A stretch of DNA of 64,000 nucleotides, taken from positions 44,271,564 through 44,335,563 of the forward strand of contig CM070619.1 of NCBI GenBank assembly GCA_036346255.1, in the 5' to 3' direction. Every line of letters starts with the position of its first letter. Position 1 is the first letter of the stretch. Shown here piece by piece: positions 12,375-25,400 of this stretch. Below the pieces are notes generated by a model. That model was not told the origin of the DNA and did not search any database. It saw nothing but the letters and a program-made list of their open reading frames with translations. The DNA comes from Ampelocalamus luodianensis (taxonomy: Eukaryota; Streptophyta; Magnoliopsida; Poales; Poaceae). The translations under genes were made by a program, and so were the position numbers.

Positions 12375-13400
12375 ATAAACAACAAAGCATTAATGATAGC
12401 TATTGAGCAAGGAACATAAGAGATCATGAAAATCAGAGAGGGAGCTAGATGGATAACGTGTGAAGACTTTTCTCACGTGAACCGAATCAGGATTGTTAAG
12501 TCCGAACTGTGTGCGTCTGTTTAGGAATTTGGACTTTTCTCTCAGTTGTGTACCCGTGAGAGCCAATAAATTGGGCATGTACGTGAGCCTGCATGGCCGG
12601 CGGAAAGTTAATTAGTGATTAGGAGTTTGGGTCCAACCCAATTACAGGTGGCTATATATATTGAGCCGTGCGCCGCCATGGAGGGAGGACGTTATATTTT
12701 CAGATCTATATATTCTTGATTGTAGGATTTGAGCAATATTGCCCCCACTAGAATTGTGAGTTTCAATCTATTGTGCCGTTCCGTTGTTCTTGTGAATCCT
12801 TGTGTTTTGCAGGAGCAGCGACACGTCTACTTGGTGTGATCAGGTAGACGAGATCACGAGCATGTGGTTGGGTGAATTCTTTTGTCGCAGGTTGCTGTTT
12901 TGACAGTGGTTGGTGCCATCGGTTCGTCAGGTTGCACGGATCCAAAGTTATCAACGATCCTACGTCGTGAAGATCGGGCATCCCCCATATCAGCTCCAGT
13001 GGGAGGGGGGAGGCTTGAGGGGGTGTGGGGGTGCTCTAGGAGGGATGAATTGGACAGAGGTTTACCGAGCGAGGAGTGCTCGCCGTGGCGGCGGTTTTGG
13101 CTGGAGGCAGGGAAGAAGGCCCCATGGCGTGGCCAGGAACATGAAGTGACGTTGTGGTTTGGGTGGAGGAGCTCGTCAGTGCGGCTAGAGCAGCGTGGGG
13201 AGGCGATGGACAGTGCGAGAGGACGCTGTCGTGGTTCGGGCCAAGGCCGGGGATGAAGCAGAGGGCGTGGGGGGAGGGAGGGGTGATAGAGGGGAGAGCT
13301 AGAGGGAGTGAAGCCGAGCGCAGCTTAAATGGGGCGGGGCGAGGACGCTAATGATGTGGGCGATGGCATTGCGCCAGTGGAGGCAATGGGAGGGGATAGG
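12375..13400. other. No gene; LTR-like promoter/leader debris
   Basis: I see no coding gene. A TATA-like run (12653-12660) is followed by an ATG-containing leader, and the stretch from about 12780 to 12970 ('CGTCGTGAAGATCGGGC') resembles the leader end of a copia-type LTR. From about 13000 to 13390 it is G-rich, like the GC-rich leader of the TGTAAC LTRs read on the opposite strand. Assignments are weak. Confidence 0.35.
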
Positions 13401-14260
13401 TGTAACATCCCTAAAAATCTCTAAGTTGGTTTAAGTTGAGCATCTCATGATCATGTGTGTAATTTTGGAACAAACTTTGGTTGTTGTAATAAGTTCACTT
13501 AGAAATCAAACTTTTTACTTGATTGCAAGCTTCCAATTGAATCCAGCAAAATGTTGTATGAAAGCTTTTGGAAAATAATTTATTTAAATCTTATAATATT
13601 TATCATGAATAAATATGAATTTTAATAAATTTTTAGGAGCACTGTTAACCCTGTAAAAATCCCGAACACATCCCAAAGGCTGGATAGAAATTTAATTACT
13701 GCTCTCAAATGAAAAGTGATCAGTGTGTGGGGGCTTGAAAAATGGAAACTACACTTAAGAGAGAAGCCACACAAAAAATTTTAGAATTTTTAGACTTTAG
13801 TTTCTATTTTAATCACTCAGTCAAAACCAGAGGGCAAAGTCAAATCAGAAATTCAACTCAACAGCTAATCCTAGCCGAATCAACCAAACCTCATCACTGT
13901 TCATTCGATTTTTTTTACCCAACCGAGAGCCTTTCATCCCACTGCCAATTCTCTCCCCCCAAGTACCAAAGCCTCCCCTCAGTCATTTCTTCCCCCCCCC
14001 AGCCGAACCTTTTGTTCCTTCTCACTGACATCTTCTTCCTCCAGAACGCACCCCCATTTCTTTCTCTAAAACTAGCTCAAGCTCCCATCTTTTTCTCCTC
14101 CCAATACAAGCAAGAAACCATAAATCGCCCCTGCATGTTATACCATCTTGTTGCTCATCACACCAGCTTCTCATACATCCAAGAAGTTCATGCGTGGCCA
14201 TTTGAGCATTTGAGTATTTTGGAGCGAAGAGAAGAACCCTAGACTCCACAAAAAAGTCCC
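13401..14260 (+). repeat. 5' fragment of a TGTAAC-type LTR
   Basis: It starts TGTAACATCCC at 13401 and runs through AT-rich sequence into a pyrimidine-rich stretch ending near GAACCCTAGACTCC (about 14235), the usual layout of the first part of these LTRs. The rest of the LTR is missing; the non-LTR insertion that follows may mark the break. No TSD could be identified. Confidence 0.55.
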
Positions 14261-15213
14261 CCTCTCCTCCTTCCTTCCTCCTCGCCGTCGCCGTCGGTGG
14301 CCGTCGGCCGGCCGGCGACGACGGCGGGGCTTCTTCTTCTCGGTGGTGACGTCTGATCTGCATTGCGCTCTCGACGCCCGATGTCTGTCCGCCGATTTCC
14401 AACGGTGTGGACTTTCGTCGGGGTTGGATCTGGGGCCCTTCTCTACTGGCTCGTCTTCGGGCATGGCGATCCGGGGCCCTTCTCCGTCAGCTTCTTCCAG
14501 CGGTGCGGCTTCATCGATGGTTTGACAACGGAGGTGGCGCGGTGCAGATCCAGTTTTGGCGTAGTTGGAAGAGATCGCGTTGGCTTGGTGGCGGTGGCTT
14601 GTGCGACGCTCGGCTACTTAACCAGTCGACGCGTGATGCGGTGGATGTCGCCTTCCTGTCGGTGGTTGGCCGTTGGGGATGTTGTGGACATCGTCTTGGC
14701 GATCTGGCCTTCATTGGTTGGATCCAGCGACGAGGTCGTGCTGCGGTGTGGTCTTGGTGCGCTGGTACCTTCGATTCGGGGTGAAAACTCTTGATCTGGC
14801 CTTCTCTGGTTGGATCCGGCAACGACGTCGACCTGGGTGGCGTTACCTTCTTGAAGGCATTGCTTTGGAGCACCGGTACCTGACCTTCGGAGTGAAAACT
14901 CATGATCTAACCTTCGCTAGTTGGATCCGGCGATTACGACGTGAGTCGTATCCCTTCTTGGAGGCATCACTATGGAGGCTAGCCCATCGTCACCTCTTGT
15001 TACGCAGCTGCTGTTCGCGTGTGGACGATCTCCTGGTTGGTCTTAGAGGCGGCGCTAAGTGGTTCTTTTATGCTAGCCTTTGCATGACAATTTGTTTGTC
15101 ATGGTTGACTTTTGGCCATTTTTTGTGTTAAACTTTTAGCTGATGGTGATGTAAAGGTTGTGTGCATCTCTAGTTGGTACAGAGGCCGAGAGTTGTACTT
15201 CTATTATCTAAAA
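14260..15213 (+). mobile_element. Poly(A)-tailed non-LTR retroelement, 5'-truncated
   Basis: The segment ends in A10 (about 15203-15213) after the 3' wording 'GTACAGAGGCCGAGAG', which I recognise from grass LINE-type 3' ends. It holds an internal repeat of about 111 bp, roughly 14763-14873 and 14874-14978, with a partial earlier copy near 14698. Each unit contains TTGGATCC(G/A)GC and AAAACTC(A/T)TGATCT. No reverse transcriptase is present, so it could be a truncated LINE or a non-autonomous derivative. The 5' boundary is approximate and no TSD was found. Confidence 0.5.
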
Positions 15214-15518
15214 AAAAAAGAAGAAGTGGCTGGTTTGGGTGGAAGGAATAGCAGCAGCACACCTTGTTTTCTTGCCCCATATTGAGGAGTCCGATACCAT
15301 GTTGGTGAATTTGGGAGGCGTAGCTCATCTCAAAGATATGATTATGCAGACTACAAAGAACTTTTCAACCATCGCCATGCTCTCCTTTGCAACCATATTG
15401 AAAGGGCTATTGGTGTTCTGAAGAAGAGATTTCTAATCCTGAAGACAATAATTTTGTTGATGTACCAGAGGGTGACAATAATTACCAAAATGATATCAAG
15501 TCAAATGTTGGAAGTTCT

Positions 15519-18500
15519 TGTGAGACCCCGGGGTATTTAACTTGTAATGCTTAGTTTAGCATCACAAATAAAATATCCCGTGCCTCGGGAAAATATGTAC
15601 ATCCCAAAATGTCAGACATACACCCTTTTACAAAATTATGCATCAATTCCATTCAATCGCATAGAACCGAAGCACAACAATAAAAGACATACAATAGAGA
15701 TTTATTACAACAAGGGCCAACCGGCCAAATAACAACTAAACAGCGGAAGCGAAAGTGCCATAAGATGGCGATAAATAAAAGCCAATTAGTGTGTCTTTTT
15801 ACCCACAAGGCAACCAACCAGGCCGCCAAGCTAGTCGTCAAACCCGTAGCACATCTCACAAAAAGGGAAGCCCTTGGGGCTCACCTTCTTCCTCTGCAAC
15901 AAAATATTAAGAAAGCATCCGAGTACAAAAATTGTTTTTGTACTGCAAGACCGACGTAAGGGTAATGTAACTATAAATAACTACATGCAAGCTTTATTTA
16001 AGTGGAGGAGGCTCGACTTATTTTCAAATAAAGCAAGTTTTATTTGCAATAATGTAATAGATTCAAAGCAATTTGACAAACTGTTTGTAATAGTTGAAAT
16101 AACTGCGATACAATGATACTAAACAACAGTAAAGACAACCTGGAAGTGACTAACCCAATAGTCACCACAACAATAGTATGAACATCCATTCATACCAACC
16201 CATCAAGTTTTAATTAAATGTTGTAGTCTAGTTCTTGCACGACCTTACCAAGCATGTCCATAACCTAGGATGAGGCTATTCGAATAGATTTAATACCCTG
16301 CAGGGGTGTACCAATGTACCCACACTTCAGACCGCCTTTTTGCCACCGGATGAAGCACACTACCTTTGGTATGCTTCAAGACGGCTAAGTCCTACGAGAC
16401 ATTTCCAATGGAAAGAGCTAATCAAGAGCCGCACGTATGGGGTTAACCCTTAGTGATCTGCCGACGAAATATGGATCACAAGGACCCATACGTGGAGCAG
16501 AGACACCGCCCTCGGCGGTGCTCCTCCCCACAAACACGTCCATGTTGCATATACCCCATATGCAACCCACCACGCGACTCATTAATTAACACCCCAAAGT
16601 ACTTAGTCAAGAGAGGTCCCATTTCCTCTAGTGTGGTTAGCACGCAGATGCGCTTGGCTTAGTGACACAAGTAACTCGGTCCTTACATGACATGGGCGAC
16701 ATCTTCAAACCCGGGAGCCTGATGAACCACAGCCCCGTGCACGCCGAACCTGCACCCACCGAGAAACAACCAAGTTTCGCCACGCCCAAACCATTTTATT
16801 TTTAGTTTTGGTTTGCACAAATAAACAAAACCTGGTATGAATCATAAGTAAAAGCAAGTTTTGTGTGATCAAGGTTACCGACATAAGTCAATAACCGCCC
16901 AATTCTACCAGATCTAAGCATTGGTAAGCATCACATCGCAAAGATAAATAAAAGGCCCTAAATCATTCACCGGCTCTAATTCACCAAAGGAGAATAATAT
17001 TCCTAAGGTAGTGGCAGGGTGAACAATTTGAGGCAACAATGCAATGGGATTAACTACCTCTAATCGATAAAATTAACTTTGACACAAAAGCATGCATACA
17101 TACAAGTTAAACAAAATATTAGACTTGAAAATAATGGGAATGAACTAGATATGATCAAACTGCTTGCCTTTGCCTTGCTAGAGATATTCGACTTGTCGCA
17201 GAGGATCACTCTCGAATCAACGCCATCTAACGATAAAACCGCCAAAGCGAAAACAAATAATAAACACCAGAATGCCAAAAGTTTCCAACAATTAAGAAAT
17301 AATACAGAAGAAAGGTAACGAATTTAGAGACATAAATTTTTTTGATTTAGAGTTGAATGTAATTGGTTATGAATTACTGAAATTGAGATTATAGCATAAG
17401 GTATATCGCTACTTAACCAACCAAAAGCTCAATTCTCGGCTTATGATAAATTTACTCTTTTAGACTGAATTGCCAAGAGCTAGATACTAAGAAATTGTAC
17501 TTACTAGTTAAGTGATTTAATCAACCTTCTACTAAACAACTTAATGGAAAGAGGCTGCAATCTGCTACTTGCTATATAACATGATCCAATGGCCTACGGC
17601 CAAAACATACCTTTCAAGTTACAGGCTTAAGTACTAACTACTTTGATTAGGAAGCAAGTTAGCGGTCGTTGAGAAATAACATTTAACTCATCAACAATGA
17701 CAAACTTGTACTAATCACCAAAGGAATCCAATAATCACCAAGACCGGATAAAGGATCCCTAAATCAGCCTTGCCTTTGCAACAATTTCAAATATCACCAC
17801 TTAGCTCTAATTTCCCATATCATCTTCTAAACGAAATTTAATCACTCATGCCAAGCAATTGACTTTACTAACTAGACTACCTGACAACTAATTAACCAAA
17901 CACTAACTAACCAACGAAAGTTATCTAACACATTTAGCAAACAAAGCTACACATATGTACAAGGACATACCACTAGCATTTTCCAAATAACCTTAAAGAC
18001 TCATCTACTAACAGGGAGCATTCAAATGGGCCAGCTAATAACTTTGGTACTACCTAACCTTGCCCTTGCAAAATATTCAACACCATGCGGTTAAAATTCT
18101 AGAAATCAGATTAGTCAAGAATTTGACTTCATGTTCTCTCCAAACTTATTTATTTCCTATATAATCATAGATTTGGTGTTTGTTTATGAGGACCCTAGTG
18201 ATGCTTATTTTTCAGATGAATGCAAAAAGATTAGATGGACAACACTCTTAACTACTAGAGTAAGTCCGACTATTAGCCTTCTAAAATATGATAATTTAGA
18301 GAGTACTAATTATACACCTACCGAAGCAAGATACCTCAGGACTAGAATGCTATGACGAACTTCCTTTAAACCTAACTTCCAACTTGCTAATTCACTACAG
18401 TGACCTAGATGATAATCAAAGTGATAACTAGTAGAGACAAAAGATGGTCTTGCTAAAAGGGGTCCCTGACAAAACAGATTTCTTACTTAAACATCTTCTC

Positions 18501-20073
18501 TCTTCTCTGATCATTCAACTGTTCAACTATCAGACAAAAGAGACCTCTTCAGCACTAAAATGCCAAAGCCCTGGTGAAATGAGCACATTCAAGAACAGAT
18601 TCCTAAGCACATATCTTTCATCTCCATGCCAATGAGGCCATTATACTGACGAACTATGAATGCTAACTACTCTATGTGGCCTTCACAGATACAGGTTCAA
18701 GCATTCAAACAATTGCATCATCCACATCTAACCTACTGATCAATCATCATGACAAAAGAACCTTGCTGATCATACAAACACTCACCTAAACATGCATACA
18801 CAGCGAGACATCTCCAGACAGATCGAGGGGAAACAGTGGAAAACCGAAGGCGGCGTGCTATGCCGGCAGCTAGGAGGTAGCGGTGAGCCGGCGTCGATCT
18901 GGCGGTAGGGGCGATGGAGATGGAGCCGAGCGGCGCTGAGGGGCGGCCGAGGCGAGCTCCACCTGTAGAGACACCAAGTCATTCTTGGAGGCAATAAGAC
19001 AAACACGTAGAGGGCAACAGAAGAAACCGAAGATGGCTCGGCATGAGGCGTGGAGGAGGGCGCACGGCGATCGGTGGCGGTGGCGGCGCGGCGCGGGAAG
19101 ACCGAGAGGGGACGGCGCTTGGGGTGCTGGCTCGGCCGGGGAGGTGAAGCAGCCGGCACGGGCTGGGGCCGAGGGAGACGAAGCCGACGCAGATCCGGGC
19201 CGAGGAAGACGAGGCCGGCACGGGCCGGGGCGGATCTGGGGCGACGAAGGTGGCGGCGGCGGCAGTGACCGGAAGTGGAGGAGAGGAGGCGCCGGTGGCG
19301 GGGTTCCTGGGCAGCAGAGAGGGAGTATGGAGGCGGGGAATGGCTTCCTCAAGTCGCGAGGCGCAAGGTGACGGTGGTGGCGTGCCGGAGGCGGCGCCAG
19401 AGCTGCTAGGCGATCGAGGCGCGCGCGCGGGCGGGCAGCGCGCGCCGTGGGGAGCGCGGTGCACGCGCGCGCGCTCGGTGCGGCAGCAGCTCACGGGCGC
19501 GGTGGACGGCAAAAGAGCACCGCGGCTAGGGAGGCGAGGAGCCGGAGATGGGAAAGCTGGAGGTGGCGGCGCACCAGTGAGGAGCGCATGGAGGCGGGCT
19601 CGCGCACTCGATTGGCGGGGAGGCAAGGGAATGGAAGGGGAAAAGCAAGGGGTTTAGGTTAGGGTTTTGAATTGGATTTCATTTTGACCAAATTAAAACT
19701 AGTTTGACTAGGTTGCTAAAAATAGCAATAAATTTTCAAAATTCTGAAAATTTTTGTGGGTATCCTCAGTTCATTTAAGACTTAGGAAAATTTATTTTGG
19801 TCACTTTTCATAAGCCAAAAGGTTAAAATAAATTCTTTTTCAAACTTGCTTTAGTCACTTAGCTAGGATTTCCATGCACAGAATTTTCCTCCAGAAATTT
19901 AACAAGGATTGTTCTAGGGTTTGACTTTAGTCAATTGAGATGTTGGTTTTTGATTTCCCACAATTCCTTTACAAGAATTATAGAATTGTTCAAAACTTCA
20001 AGATGCAAGAAAAGTTTTAATTTCTACTCATTTTCTTACATTTGAAACACAAGTTGAAAATGGGGATGTTACA
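15519..20073 (-). repeat. LARD 3' LTR (left copy)
   Basis: On - it begins TGTAACATCCCC and ends CCCCGGGGTCTCACA. It contains the palindrome CTATTCGAATAG (16276-16287), an exon-like piece (17152-17226) and a GC-rich zone (18780-19640) that closes with splice-donor-like GTGAGT at about 18784. The GC-rich zone gives long Pro/Arg/Ser-rich frames on - that I treat as compositional. Confidence 0.92.
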
Positions 20074-20075
20074 AA

Positions 20076-20087
20076 CCTCCCCCCCTT
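20076..20087 (-). promoter_or_regulatory. LARD polypurine tract
   Basis: On - the sequence reads TAAGGGGGGGAGG two bases from the LTR start, the plus-strand primer position. It is nearly identical to the tract at 9247-9257 of the chromovirus, consistent with a shared parent family. Confidence 0.85.
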
Positions 20088-20113
20088 ACAAAAATCTCGT
20101 CCCGAGATTTGGT

Positions 20114-20225
20114 TCAGCCGGGGACGAAAGAGGGGTAGTTTGCGTGCAGATGATCTTCTCGTTCCCAAGTATCTCACTCACGGAACGAGTTGACCACTGA
20201 ACTTTCACGAATTCGAGGGTACGAT
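20114..20225 (-). pseudogene. Chromodomain/integrase tail relic inside the LARD
   Basis: On -, just inside the polypurine tract, one frame reads KVQWSTRSVSE and, after a one-base shift, the next reads TWEREDHLHANYPSF and then a stop at 20114-20116. KVQWS plus (A)TWERE is the chromodomain signature of Tekay/Del integrases, and the distance to the polypurine tract matches the chromovirus (stop 9213, tract 9247). All other pol sequence is gone, so this looks like the scar of an internal deletion. Confidence 0.78.
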
Positions 20226-20528
20226 TCGTTGCTCTTCGTTCGGCTTCTGCAAAGACACAACCTTTCTTTATGATTCTTTATCTATTTTAGAATATTTTTG
20301 TTGTACTTGGATCTATTGTTTTATTGCATTGTTTCTCGTTAGGTCACAATTCTGACCCAACATACGAGCCTGGAGATGCAAAGGTTAAATATTCGACCAA
20401 AGACGAACTGGTTTAGACCGCGAAAATGTGCCACTTTTAGTCGACACGGGGAAAACTTACTAGGTCCAGATACAACAAGGATTGACAGACTGAGAGCTCT
20501 TTCCTAATACTATGGGTGATGGAGCAAG

Positions 20529-20765
20529 GCCGTTGTTAGCTGGTGGAGCGATTTGTCTGGTCAGTTCCGCCAACAACGGGATCTCAGTCTGCTAACTAGC
20601 TATGCAGAGTCATCCCTCCACAGCTAGCTATCTTAGAGGGGCCATGGCCTTTCTTAGTTGGTGGAGCAATTTGTCTGGTTACTCCACTAACGAACGAGAC
20701 CACAGTCGGTTAACTAGCTATACGGAGTCATCCCTCCGCAGCTAGCTATCTTAGATGGACTATGG
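20529..20765 (-). repeat. Two 118-bp structured tandem repeats in the LARD interior
   Basis: Unit 1 (20529-20646) and unit 2 (20647-20765) share TTAGYTGGTGGAGC, ATTTGTCTGGT, TAACTAGCTAT, GAGTCATCCCTCC and CAGCTAGCTATCTTAGA. Inside each unit the TGGTGGA arm can pair with a downstream TCCGCCA or CTCCACTAA arm, and TAGCTA stretches can pair around the TCATCC loop. Arms differ between units yet stay mostly pairable. Function is unknown. Confidence 0.7.
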
Positions 20766-22383
20766 CTATTTAGGCCACAAAAGTAAACTTAACTTGTGAC
20801 GACAACGATCTGCATAGCCCTTCTGTCTGGTTGAGCTGCGCGAAATCGATCTCGACTTAATTAAAGTTGGTTGTTCCGATCTTGACATTTTGCTTGGTTT
20901 GGTTCACTCCAAAGATCCGATCACGAGCCGACTTGATCGATCCACGTGGTTGGTTGCACAACCAAGGCAGCAAGAGACCCGTGCTCAACCATACCTGAGT
21001 TGAGACAATAGAAGTCTTCAAGGAGGGCAGGCTGCAGTTCCTGGAGCAACAATGCATTGCAAAACACCGTTTTGACTAATTGTATCTGCGACAACATTAG
21101 TCTTGCCCGGATGGTAATGAATTCTCATATCGTAGTCCTTAACGGTCAAGATCAAATCAAAAAGGGGTCTGAACGGCTTAGATTAAATCAAGGAGGTCTC
21201 ATATGGTATAAAGAGGTTCGAACACTGGTCTTTGCAAGTACCCAGGAAACGGTAATACCACACCTCCGGTAGCACTGTTGCTACACGGCGGTAAGGGATT
21301 CCTAGAACCCATGTTCCTAAGAGTTTGTTTCTCTCATGAAGCGGTGTGAAATTGAACGGAGGTAATACCGCATAGCGGTAACGCCGAGTTGATGCGGTAT
21401 GGATATTCTAGAGAAAGGGGTATCGAAAGAGAGTTCTAGAGAAGACAGAACCAACAAGGAGGCCTGGGTAGTTTTAGAACTCACTCAACACAAGGAAATT
21501 CCAGGTTTGATTTGTTGAAGTTTGTTTTAGTCATTTAGGACTCTTTCAGAAACTTAGGTTAAGTTTTGAACTCTCATCAAAACCAAATGGTTCTATTTCA
21601 TTTTAAAAGCCTTAAAAAGGTTTAGAAAACAAAGGCGTTGTCATTAACTTGGGTTAGCAACACCGCCCGAAACTTGAAGTTGATGAAAGCGAAAAGCTAA
21701 CGATTAGGGGAATGAGGTACCCCTAAATGAAAACCAAATTAGCAAGTATATAAACTTTAAATGCTTCCAAAAGGGCTCCAAAACAGCAAAGGAAACACCA
21801 AACCAAAACTCAACTTCTTGATACAATTAACCCGTATTGAATGAACGAGTCATTGGTTGAGAAGACAAAATTTCAGCACACTACATCAAGTCTAACACTA
21901 CTCAAGAACAAGGTTAAGACAATAAAAACAATGTTGGATACTTAGCTAACTAGTATCACATCCTACCCTTTTATTCCCACAAGTTTTAGTTGATTAACCT
22001 CTCATTTTCTACCCTATTTAGAACCTTTGAGCTTGGTGTCCGGAAATTGAACGATCGCTGTCCAGATTTTGCATCCAAGCCTCCAAGCCGAAATCTTCAA
22101 CTTCGAAAGCTTCAAAACCATGAAAAGGGCGGCTAACACTTCAATTTGCCAAACTCATTGGTTCCCAAAACCCAATTTAAACGATAATGACTATCTTTTT
22201 AGAAGAAGGAAAGGGAAACAACTCTTTAAAACTCAAATTAGAGCAAGATGAGAGAAGAAAGCTAAGATAGGTAAGGAATAAATCTGAGAATTTACTTAAG
22301 CTTTCATAAATCATTTGATACATCGAAATGAAAAATTCCAAATATCCTAAAGACGACCAAGCTTGGGTTACTACGGTTGGAAT

Positions 22384-22396
22384 GGCTCTGATACCA
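22384..22396 (-). promoter_or_regulatory. LARD primer binding site, initiator tRNA-Met
   Basis: On - the sequence just inside the 5' LTR reads TGGTATCAGAGCC, the standard complement of the 3' end of initiator tRNA-Met used by many plant LTR elements. It lies 5 nt from the LTR end at 22402. Confidence 0.92.
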
Positions 22397-22401
22397 AACT
22401 T

Positions 22402-25400
22402 TGTGAGACCCCGGGGTATTTAACTTGTAATGCTTAGTTTAGCATCACAAATAAAATATCCCGTGCCTCGGAAAATATGTACATCCTAAATGTCAGTACA
22501 TACACCCTTTTACAAAATTATGCATCAATTCCATTCAATCGCATAGAACCGAAGCACAACAATAAAAGACATACAATAGAGATTTATTACAACAAGGGCC
22601 AACCGGCCAAATAACAACTAAATAACAACTAAACAGCGGAAGCGAAAGTGCCATAAGATGGCGATAAATAAAAGCCAATTAGTGTGTCTTTTTACCCACA
22701 AGGCAACCAACCGGGCCGCCAAGCTAGTCGTCAAACCCGTAGCACATCTCACAAAAAGGGAAGCCCTTGGGGCTCACCTTCTTCCTCTGCAACAAAATAT
22801 TAAGCAAAGCATCTGAGTACAAAAATTGTTTTTGTACTCGCAAGATTGACGTGTAAGGGTAACAGAACTATAAATAACTACATGCAAGCTTTATTTAAGT
22901 GGAGGAGGCTCTGGACTTATTTTCAGCATAAAGCAAGTTTTATTTGCAATAATGTAATAGATTCAAAGAAATTTGACAAACTGTTTGTAATAGTTGAAAT
23001 AACTGCGATACAATGATACTAAACAACAGTAAAGACAACCTGGAAGTGACTAACCCAATAGTCACCACAACAATAGTATGAACATCCATTCATACCAACC
23101 CATCAAGTTTTAATTAAATGTTGTAGTCTAGTTCTTGCACGACCTTACCAAGCATGTCCATAACCTAGGACGAGGCTATTCGAATAGATTTAATACCCTG
23201 CAGGGGTGTACCAATGTACCCACACTTGCACCGCCTTTTTGCCACCGGATGAAGCACACTACCTTTGGTATGCCGGGCACGGCTAAGTCCTACGAGACAT
23301 TTCCAATGGAAAGAGCTAATCAAGAGCCGCACGTATGGGGGTTAACCCTTAGTGATCTGCCGACGAAATATGGATCACAAGGACCCATACGTGGAGCCGG
23401 AGACACCGGCCTCGGCGGGTGCTCCCCTCCCCACAAACACATCCATGTTGCATATACCCCATATGCAACCCACCACGCGACTCATTAATTAACACCCCAA
23501 AGTACTTAGTCAAGAGAGGTCCCATTTCCTCTAGTGTGGTTAGCACGCAGATGCGCTGGCTTAGTGACACAAGTAACTCGGTCCTTACATGACATGGGCG
23601 ACATCCTTCAAACCCGGGAGCCTGATGAACCACACCCCGTGCACGCTGAACCCGCACCCACCGAAAACAACCAAGTTTCGCCACGCCCAAACCATTTTAT
23701 TTTTAGTTTTGGTTTGCACAAATAAACAAAACTCGGTATGAATCATAAGTAAAAGCAAGTTTTGTGTGATCAAGGTTACCGACATAAGTCAATAACCGCC
23801 CAATTCTACCAGTATCTAAGCATTGCTAAGCATCACATCGCAAAGATAAATAAAAGGCCTAAATCATTCACCGGGCTCTAATTCACCAAGTGAGAATAAT
23901 ATTCCTAAGGTAGTGGCAGGGTGAACAATTTCGAGGCAACAATGCAATGGGATTAACTACCTCTAATCGATAAAATTAACTTTGACACAAAAGCATGCAT
24001 ACATACAAGTTAAACAAAATATTAGACTTGAAAATAATGGGAATGAATCGATATGATTAAACCGCTTGCCTTTGCCTTGCTAGAGATATTCGACTTGTCG
24101 CAGAGGATCACTCTCGTAATCAACGTCATCTAACGATAAAACCGCCAAAGCGAAAAACAGTGAATAAACACCAGAATGCCAAAAGTTTCCAACAATTAAG
24201 AAATAATACGTAAGAAAGGTAACGAATTTAGAGACATAAATTTTTTGATTTAGAGTTGAATGTAATTGGTTATAAATTATCAAATTGAGATTATAGCATA
24301 AGGTATATCGCTACTTAACCAACCAAAAGCTCAATTCTCGGCTTATGATAAATTTACTCTTTTAGACTGAATTACCAAGAGCTAGATACTATGAAATTGT
24401 ACTTACTAGTTAAGTGATTTAATCAACCTTCTACTAAACAACTTAATGGAAAGAGGTCGCAATCGCTACTTGCTATATAACATGATCCAATGGCCTACGG
24501 CCAAAACATACCTTTCAAGTTACAGGCTTAAGTACTAACTACTTTGATTAGGAAGCAAGTTAGCGGGTCAGGTTGAGAAATAACATTTAACTCATCAACA
24601 GTCGACAAACTTGTACTAATCACCAAAGGAATCCAATAATCACTGAAGACTGGATAAAGGATCCCCTAAATCAGCCTTGCCTTTGCAACAATTTCAAATA
24701 TCACCACTTAGCTCTAATTTCCCATATCATCTTCTAAACGAAATTTAATCACTCATGCCAAGCAATTGACTTTACTAACTAGACTACCTGACAACTAATT
24801 AACCAAACACTAACTAACCAACGAAAGTTATCTAACACATTTAGCAAACAAAGCTACACATATGTACAAGGACATACCACTAGCATTTTCCAAATAACCT
24901 TAAAGACTCATCTACTAACAGGGAGCATTCAAATGGGCCAGCTAATAACTTTGGTACTACCTAACCTTGCCCTTGCAAAATATTCAACACCATGCGGTTA
25001 AAATTTAGAAATCTGCATTAGTCAAGAATTTGACTTCTTCGTTCTCTCCAAACTTATTTATTTCCTATATAATCATAGATTTCAGTGTTTGTTTATGAGG
25101 ACCCTAGTGATGCTTATTTTTCGATGAATGCAAAAGATTAGATGGACAACACTCTTAACTACTAGAGTAAGTCCGACTATTAGCCTTCTAAAATATGATA
25201 ATTTAGAGAGTACTAATTATACACCTACCAAGCAAGATACCTCGGGACTAGAATGCTATGACGAACTTCCTTTAAACCTAACTTCCAACTTGCTAATTCA
25301 CTACAAAGGACTGGATGATAATCAAAGTGATAACTAGTAGAGACAAAAGATGGTCTTGCTAAAAGGGTCCCGACAAAACAGATTTCTTACTTAAACATCT

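Larger units (their letters stand above)
20097..22383 (-). other. LARD interior, non-coding
   Basis: Apart from the chromodomain relic and the 118-bp repeats I see no protein domain in this 2.3-kb stretch. The small frames at 20857-21057, 21057-21272 and 22069-22251 show no recognisable motif. A segment near 21240-21420 contains several GCGGTA/TACCGC runs ('GGTAATACC') that may form hairpins. Confidence 0.6.

Noticed and set aside
13401..14242. 166-codon frame at 13742-14242.
   Set aside because: It falls in an LTR fragment's promoter/leader stretch; residues are Ser/Pro/Phe-rich with no domain.
19662..19680. GGGTTTAGGTTAGGGTTT, reminiscent of plant telomere repeats.
   Set aside because: Only about two degenerate units, also present in the other LTR copy; typical of leader sequence.
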